A stretch of 64,000 nt of DNA, taken from the NCBI GenBank assembly GCA_034927445.1, contig JAYFPZ010000012.1, positions 78,737 to 142,736 of the forward strand. The letters run 5' to 3'. Origin of the DNA: PHAA01 sp034927445 (GTDB taxonomy: Bacteria; Bacillota; Syntrophomonadia; Syntrophomonadales; Syntrophomonadaceae). Below the pieces are notes generated by a model. The model searched no databases. It saw only the letters and a list, made by a program, of their open reading frames with translations, and was not told where the DNA came from. This document shows, in pieces, positions 60,001 to 64,000 of the stretch. The translations under genes and the position numbers were made by a program. Within the stretch, counting starts at the first letter, position 1. Every line of letters begins with the position of its first letter.

Positions 60001-62079
60001 TTACTTCCCCTTTTCCTGGTGGTGCTTACATTCCGGATTCTGGCACACCGTTTCAATTTTCTTATTCTTGTTTATCTTCTCCACGATGGCATCACCACAG
60101 ACCGCACACTTTTCCCCGGTGGGTTTGTTCCAGGAACGGAAATTGCACTCCGGGTAATTCTTGCACCCAAAATATTTACGTCCTTTTTTGGATTTTAGGG
60201 CGACCACCGGCCCCCCGCATTGGGGACAGTTGACCCCCACCTCTTCATTCAGGGATTCGGTATGCCTGCATTCGGGGAACCCGGAGCAGGCAATAAACTT
60301 GCCAAAGCGGCCATATTTGATATACATGGGGCGACCGCATTTGACGCAGTCCTTGCCGGCCGGTTCGTCTTTTATTTCCACCTTTTCAATCAGGTCCTGA
60401 GCTTTTTCCAAATCCTCATTGAAAGGATCATAAAATTCCCGGATTACCCCTTTCCAGTTTAATTTCCCGTCCTCGACCAAATCCAGTTCTTCTTCCATCT
60501 TGGCGGTAAACTGGATTTCCAAAATGTTGCGGAAATGCTGGGTCAATAAATCAACCACGATAAAGCCCAATTCGGAAGGTACGAACTGTTTGTTGCACCG
60601 CTCTACGTAATGACGTTTAATAATAGTCTCAATAATAGGCGCGTAGGTACTGGGCCGGCCGATATTTTTCTCTTCCAGCAATTTTACCAGGCTGGCGTCG
60701 GTATACCGGGGCGGGGGCTGGGTAAAATGCTGCTCCGGCATCAATTCTTTAAGTTTCAGTACCTGCCCGGGCTTCATGGCCGGGATGGGATTCTTGATTT
60801 CATCATCTTCGCTGTCATTATAGATTTTTTTATAGCCGGGGAATTTCAATTGGGATGAATTCGCCCGCAGCCCATAATCACCCGCTTCAATTTCAGCCGT
60901 CACCGTATCGAATACGGCGGGAGCCATTTGACTGGCCACGAACCGTTCCCAGATGAGCCGGTAAAGGCGGTGCTGGTCCCGGCTGAGATAAGCTTTGATA
61001 CTGTCCGGGGTACGCAGAACCGAGGTCGGTCGTATGGCCTCATGGGCATCCTGAGCAGACTTCCGGCTTTTATATTCATTGGGTGAGGCCGGAGCATACT
61101 CCGGTCCGTACTCAGTTTTAATATATTCAAGGGCCTCCGCCTGGGCGCTGCTGGCTATACGGGTAGAATCGGTACGCAGATAAGTAATCAGACCTACAAT
61201 CTCTTTCTTGCCCAGTTCCAGTCCTTCATACAATTCCTGGGCCATGCGCATGGTTTTGCTGGGTGAAAACCCCAGCCTTTTATTGGCCTCCTGCTGCATA
61301 GTACTGGTTATAAATGGGGGTTTGGCTTTAAGCCGTTTTTCTTTTCTATCAATGGATTTCAGGTGATAACCCGCCTGCTTAAGCTCGTTGACTACCCGCT
61401 GCTGTTCACTCTCGCCTTTTATCTCGAGCTTCTCCCCTTTGAACGAAAGGAGTTTGGCGGTGAAGTTTTTGTTTTGGGGCGCGGTCAGGATGGCCTCAAC
61501 GGTCCAATATTCTTCTGACACAAACGCATTGATTTCCTTTTCCCTTTCGCAGATAATTCTGACCACCACCGACTGCACCCGTCCTGCACTCAAGCCTTTG
61601 CGCACTTTGCTCCACAACAGCGGACTCAAATTGTAACCAACCAGGCGGTCTAGAACCCGACGCGCTTGCTGGGCATTTACCAAGTCCATATCCACCGGGC
61701 GTGAATTTTTAAGGGCCTGCTTGATAGCCTCAGCCGTTATTTCATTGAACTCAATCCGGCATCTGGTACCATCCGGAATCTTTATGTAGTTCTGCAGATG
61801 CCAGGCAATGGCCTCCCCCTCCCGGTCCGGGTCGGTGGCCAGCAATACCCGTTTCGATTTTTGCGATTCGGATTTGATTTCTTTTAAAATATCGCCTTTG
61901 CCGCGGATAGTAATATATTGCGGTTCAAAATCATCCTCTATATTTATCCCCAGTTTACTGCGGGGTAAATCCTTGATATGACCGACACAGGCTTTGACCC
62001 GATAGTTTTTGCCTAAAAATTTGGCTATAGTCTTGGCTTTAGCCGCCGACTCAACAATCACCAGAGTACTTTCTGCCAA
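60001..62079 (-). CDS. topA: DNA topoisomerase I
   Basis: The 692-residue type IA enzyme relaxes negative supercoils. The TOPRIM domain has TLVIVESAAKAKTIAKFLG and ATDPDREGEAIAWHL, and the active-site tyrosine is Tyr300 in LITYLRTDSTRIA. The C-terminal end has three zinc-finger type CxxC units (CVKCGRPMYIKYGR, CPQCGGPVVALKS, CAVCGDAIVEK). The start codon is TTG. It follows dprA after 58 bases, and trmFO follows after one base. Confidence 0.97.
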   Translation of the reverse strand: MAESTLVIVESAAKAKTIAKFLGKNYRVKACVGHIKDLPRSKLGINIEDDFEPQYITIRGKGDILKEIKSESQKSKRVLLATDPDREGEAIAWHLQNYIKIPDGTRCRIEFNEITAEAIKQALKNSRPVDMDLVNAQQARRVLDRLVGYNLSPLLWSKVRKGLSAGRVQSVVVRIICEREKEINAFVSEEYWTVEAILTAPQNKNFTAKLLSFKGEKLEIKGESEQQRVVNELKQAGYHLKSIDRKEKRLKAKPPFITSTMQQEANKRLGFSPSKTMRMAQELYEGLELGKKEIVGLITYLRTDSTRIASSAQAEALEYIKTEYGPEYAPASPNEYKSRKSAQDAHEAIRPTSVLRTPDSIKAYLSRDQHRLYRLIWERFVASQMAPAVFDTVTAEIEAGDYGLRANSSQLKFPGYKKIYNDSEDDEIKNPIPAMKPGQVLKLKELMPEQHFTQPPPRYTDASLVKLLEEKNIGRPSTYAPIIETIIKRHYVERCNKQFVPSELGFIVVDLLTQHFRNILEIQFTAKMEEELDLVEDGKLNWKGVIREFYDPFNEDLEKAQDLIEKVEIKDEPAGKDCVKCGRPMYIKYGRFGKFIACSGFPECRHTESLNEEVGVNCPQCGGPVVALKSKKGRKYFGCKNYPECNFRSWNKPTGEKCAVCGDAIVEKINKNKKIETVCQNPECKHHQEKGK

Positions 62080-62137
62080 AATATCACCTCTTTATATTTA
62101 TGCAAAGTCCTGTAATTTGAACTCAGGACCAGGACTT

Positions 62138-63232
62138 CTAAAGCTTTACATAGTAATTACCGGGCATTGCCCGAATTATGCCTTTCAACTCCATTTTCAG
62201 CAGCATCGCGCTCAACTGCCCGATATCCAAAGCCGTGCTTTGCAGCAACGCATCAAAATGCACGGCTTCATAATCCATATTCTCCAAAAAGGCGGATTCT
62301 TCAGGCTCCAGATCAAAAAGCAGCTCACCCTGGACCGCCGGGGATGACTGGTTTAAACCGAATTCATCGAAAATATCGGCAATGCCCCTTACCAGACAAG
62401 CTCCCTGTTTGATAAGATAATTGGTTCCATCGCTATTTTTACTGGTGATGGGTCCTGGAACGGCAAAGACCTCCCGTCCCTGCTCCAGCGCAAAATCAGC
62501 CGTAATTAAGGCGCCGCTTTTTTGTTTGGCTTCCACCACCAGCACTCCCCGGCAAAGGCCGGAAATAGTGCGATTCCTGGTCGGAAAATTTCCCGGTTCG
62601 GGACGGGTCAGGGGGGAAAACTCACTTATTACCAACCCGTTTTCACATAGGCGGTTGAATAATTCTTGATTTTCCGGGGGATAAACCACTTTCAGCCCGC
62701 TGCCCAATACCGCGACAGTTTTTCCCTCCGCCGCCAAAGCGCCCTGATGGGCTTCGGTATCAATACCCCGTGCCATACCGCTTACCACGGTAATGCCCTG
62801 GCCGGCTAATTCATTGCCAAAACGACGGGCTTGCACCTTTCCGTAAGTAGTGGCGGCCCTGGCGCCCACTATACCCAAACAAAATTTATTAAGTATTTCC
62901 AAAGCGCCCCGGTAATAAAATATATAGGGCGGATCGTAAATGCTGCGCAGCAGTTCAGGATAATCATCATCCTCGACACAGCATATTTTAATTTCATCTG
63001 CCCGGAGCTTATCCAATAGCGTAAGCGGATCGGTCTGCGACCGCGCCTCGGCCATGGCCGCCTGAATAGGTTCCGGAAGTGATGATCCATGCCAAGCACT
63101 CTTTTTTGCTTCCCAACACCTCTGAAAAGTGCCGAATTCCTCTTTAATTTTCCAGAGAGTTCTATTCCCCACCCCAGGTATGGTATGAAAAAAATATATG
63201 CATGCCAGTTCTGTCTTATCGATCACTGCCAC
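62138..63232 (-). CDS. dprA: DNA-processing protein DprA
   Basis: The 364-residue protein has a helix-hairpin-helix start (TIPGVGNRTLWKIKEEFG), the Rossmann domain GARAATTYGKVQARRFGNEL, VVSGMARGIDTEAHQGAL and EASQKSGALITADFALEQGR-type motifs (its own text is EAKQKSGALITADFAL). The C-terminal winged helix is around VHFDALLQSTALDIGQL. It loads RecA on incoming single strands during transformation. The GTG at 63226 (six bases inside the listed start) has slightly better spacing. No comEA/comEC genes are visible. Confidence 0.93.
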   Translation of the reverse strand: MAVIDKTELACIYFFHTIPGVGNRTLWKIKEEFGTFQRCWEAKKSAWHGSSLPEPIQAAMAEARSQTDPLTLLDKLRADEIKICCVEDDDYPELLRSIYDPPYIFYYRGALEILNKFCLGIVGARAATTYGKVQARRFGNELAGQGITVVSGMARGIDTEAHQGALAAEGKTVAVLGSGLKVVYPPENQELFNRLCENGLVISEFSPLTRPEPGNFPTRNRTISGLCRGVLVVEAKQKSGALITADFALEQGREVFAVPGPITSKNSDGTNYLIKQGACLVRGIADIFDEFGLNQSSPAVQGELLFDLEPEESAFLENMDYEAVHFDALLQSTALDIGQLSAMLLKMELKGIIRAMPGNYYVKL

Positions 63233-63279
63233 CTCATCTATGATGATTCTGTTGTTTTCATCATAACATGATTGGTAAT

Positions 63280-63310
63280 ATTATACATCTTATATTAACC
63301 TCTAAAGCAA
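63280..63310 (-). promoter_or_regulatory. Possible promoter of dprA
   Basis: Minus strand TTGCTT, 19-base spacer, TATAAT, about 50 bases upstream of the dprA start. The -10 is perfect but the spacing is long. Confidence 0.4.
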
Positions 63311-63499
63311 TAGATAACACAAAAACCTTAACTATGCAAGTTTGAAGCTTTTAAAAATAGTCGTACCTATTCTTTTTTTAACTTTTAAGGGCAATAACTC
63401 AGACCAGGTCCTGGAACAAATTACTTTCTTAAAATGCCGTCAGCCGGGGAAAATATAATATTGATTTGTTTATAACTTAATGAAAAAAGGAGGCGATTG

Positions 63500-63676
63500 A
63501 TGTTGTCGCATGTTGTTTCAGATTTTAAGGACACGGGTATTAACCACCGGCACAGCGAAGACAAGGTTGACCCCGGGGCCTTCAGCTTTATGGAACCGGG
63601 CTGGTGGGCCTTGCATGCTACTGCTATTGCCGGGGTTTATTTACTGGGCAACAAACTGCGCACTCGCTACAGATAG
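63500..63676 (+). CDS. Hypothetical 58-residue membrane-associated protein
   Basis: AAAAGGAGG lies five bases upstream of an ATG that opens a 58-codon frame. The product starts MLSHVVSDFKDTGINHRHSE and ends with a tryptophan-containing hydrophobic helix (WWALHATAIAGVYLLGN) and a basic tail (KLRTRYR), so it is likely anchored in the membrane with the tail inside. I recognise no family. The strong ribosome-binding site is the main reason for calling it, and another frame over the same region is rejected because its start lacks one. Confidence 0.5.
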   Translation: MLSHVVSDFKDTGINHRHSEDKVDPGAFSFMEPGWWALHATAIAGVYLLGNKLRTRYR

Positions 63677-63732
63677 GCCTGAGCATACCGGGGGACCGTT
63701 TAAATATCGGTCCCGCTCAGGCCGTCAATAGG

Positions 63733-64000
63733 CTGCCCTCAGAGTACAACCTATGTTCGCTGCGCCCGCTAATGAATGGCGTAATAGCTGTATGATGCCG
63801 GCAGGCTATTCAATTGACGTACAGGGATATTCCCCTCCGTGATATGCTCCCCTTAGGATCAATGTCATTAAGATAAGGCCCGAAAAGCACAACTATCCAG
63901 ATTAAGGTGGTTGTGTTTTTCTTATATATACAGGTGGACATATAAAATTTATCAATTATAAAAAAACACTTGACAAATAAAAAAATCGAAGGCTTCGCCT
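63733..64000. repeat. Window-end intergenic region with repeat module and hairpin
   Basis: It contains ACAACCTATGTTCGCTGCG at about 63747, related to the two modules near 28691 and 28822. It also holds a CACAAC/GTTGTG hairpin with a TTTTTC tail at about 63888-63920, which can end the small plus-strand gene. An AT-rich stretch ending TTGACAAATAAAAAA follows. No gene is seen. Confidence 0.4.

Noticed and set aside
63510..63731. Frame of 73 residues near the window end
   Set aside because: A 58-residue frame in another phase has a strong ribosome-binding site at 63500, while this one starts inside it without one.

Overview
This window reads as a chromosomal segment of a low- to mid-GC, Gram-positive, endospore-forming, anaerobic Clostridia-type Firmicute. 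The evidence is an alpha/beta-type spore protein, a YlmC/YmxH sporulation-family protein, a PolC-type replicative polymerase, and Bacillus/Clostridium gene order around infB, rpsB and hslUV. A syntrophomonad-like relative is my guess from gene content. The sequence alone does not settle it. No rRNA, tRNA, CRISPR array, prophage or intact insertion sequence was seen.

Region 1 (1-23.7 kb) is a mixed accessory and housekeeping stretch. It starts with a DUF3343 protein, a hotdog thioesterase, a 3D-domain cell-wall protein, a lipoprotein, a Lon-like protease and a metallo-beta-lactamase-fold hydrolase. Next come a PII/ammonium-transporter pair with structured leaders, three AT-rich small membrane proteins, a VapBC-type toxin-antitoxin pair, two bacterial PH-domain membrane proteins, a class A penicillin-binding protein and CorA. 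The remainder is cytochrome bd with its Rrf2 regulator, a DUF47 protein, a radical SAM protein, a spore protein, an MgtC-like protein and guaB.

Region 2 (23.7-63.2 kb) lies almost entirely on the minus strand and is a long conserved block. Read in the direction of transcription it runs dprA, topA, trmFO, xerC, hslV, hslU, rpsB, tsf, pyrH, frr, uppS, cdsA, an AI-2E-family permease, dxr, rseP, ispG, proS, an MgtC-like gene, polC, rimP, nusA, ylxR, a L7Ae-family gene, infB, rbfA, nrnA, truB, ribF, rpsO, pnp, a vanW-family gene, a ylxY-like deacetylase, dacF, an M16 peptidase, dut and ymxH. It links DNA processing and supercoiling, tRNA modification, translation, isoprenoid and phospholipid synthesis, replication and RNA turnover. 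codY, which follows hslU in Bacillus, is absent.

The most interesting material is non-coding or sequence-level. A dispersed element of about 190 bp with long inverted repeats is present in three copies, at 20.8, 23.0 and 52.4 kb, and one copy sits inside a larger MITE-like unit. A truncated group IIC intron lies immediately after the ammonium-transporter terminator. Several other palindromic repeat families fill intergenic gaps. PolC lacks its proofreading exonuclease insertion. pnp, and perhaps the vanW-family gene, lack a canonical start codon where one is expected. Two matching near-palindromes at the Rrf2/cyd locus look like operators. Several small genes that automated calling might miss are recorded.
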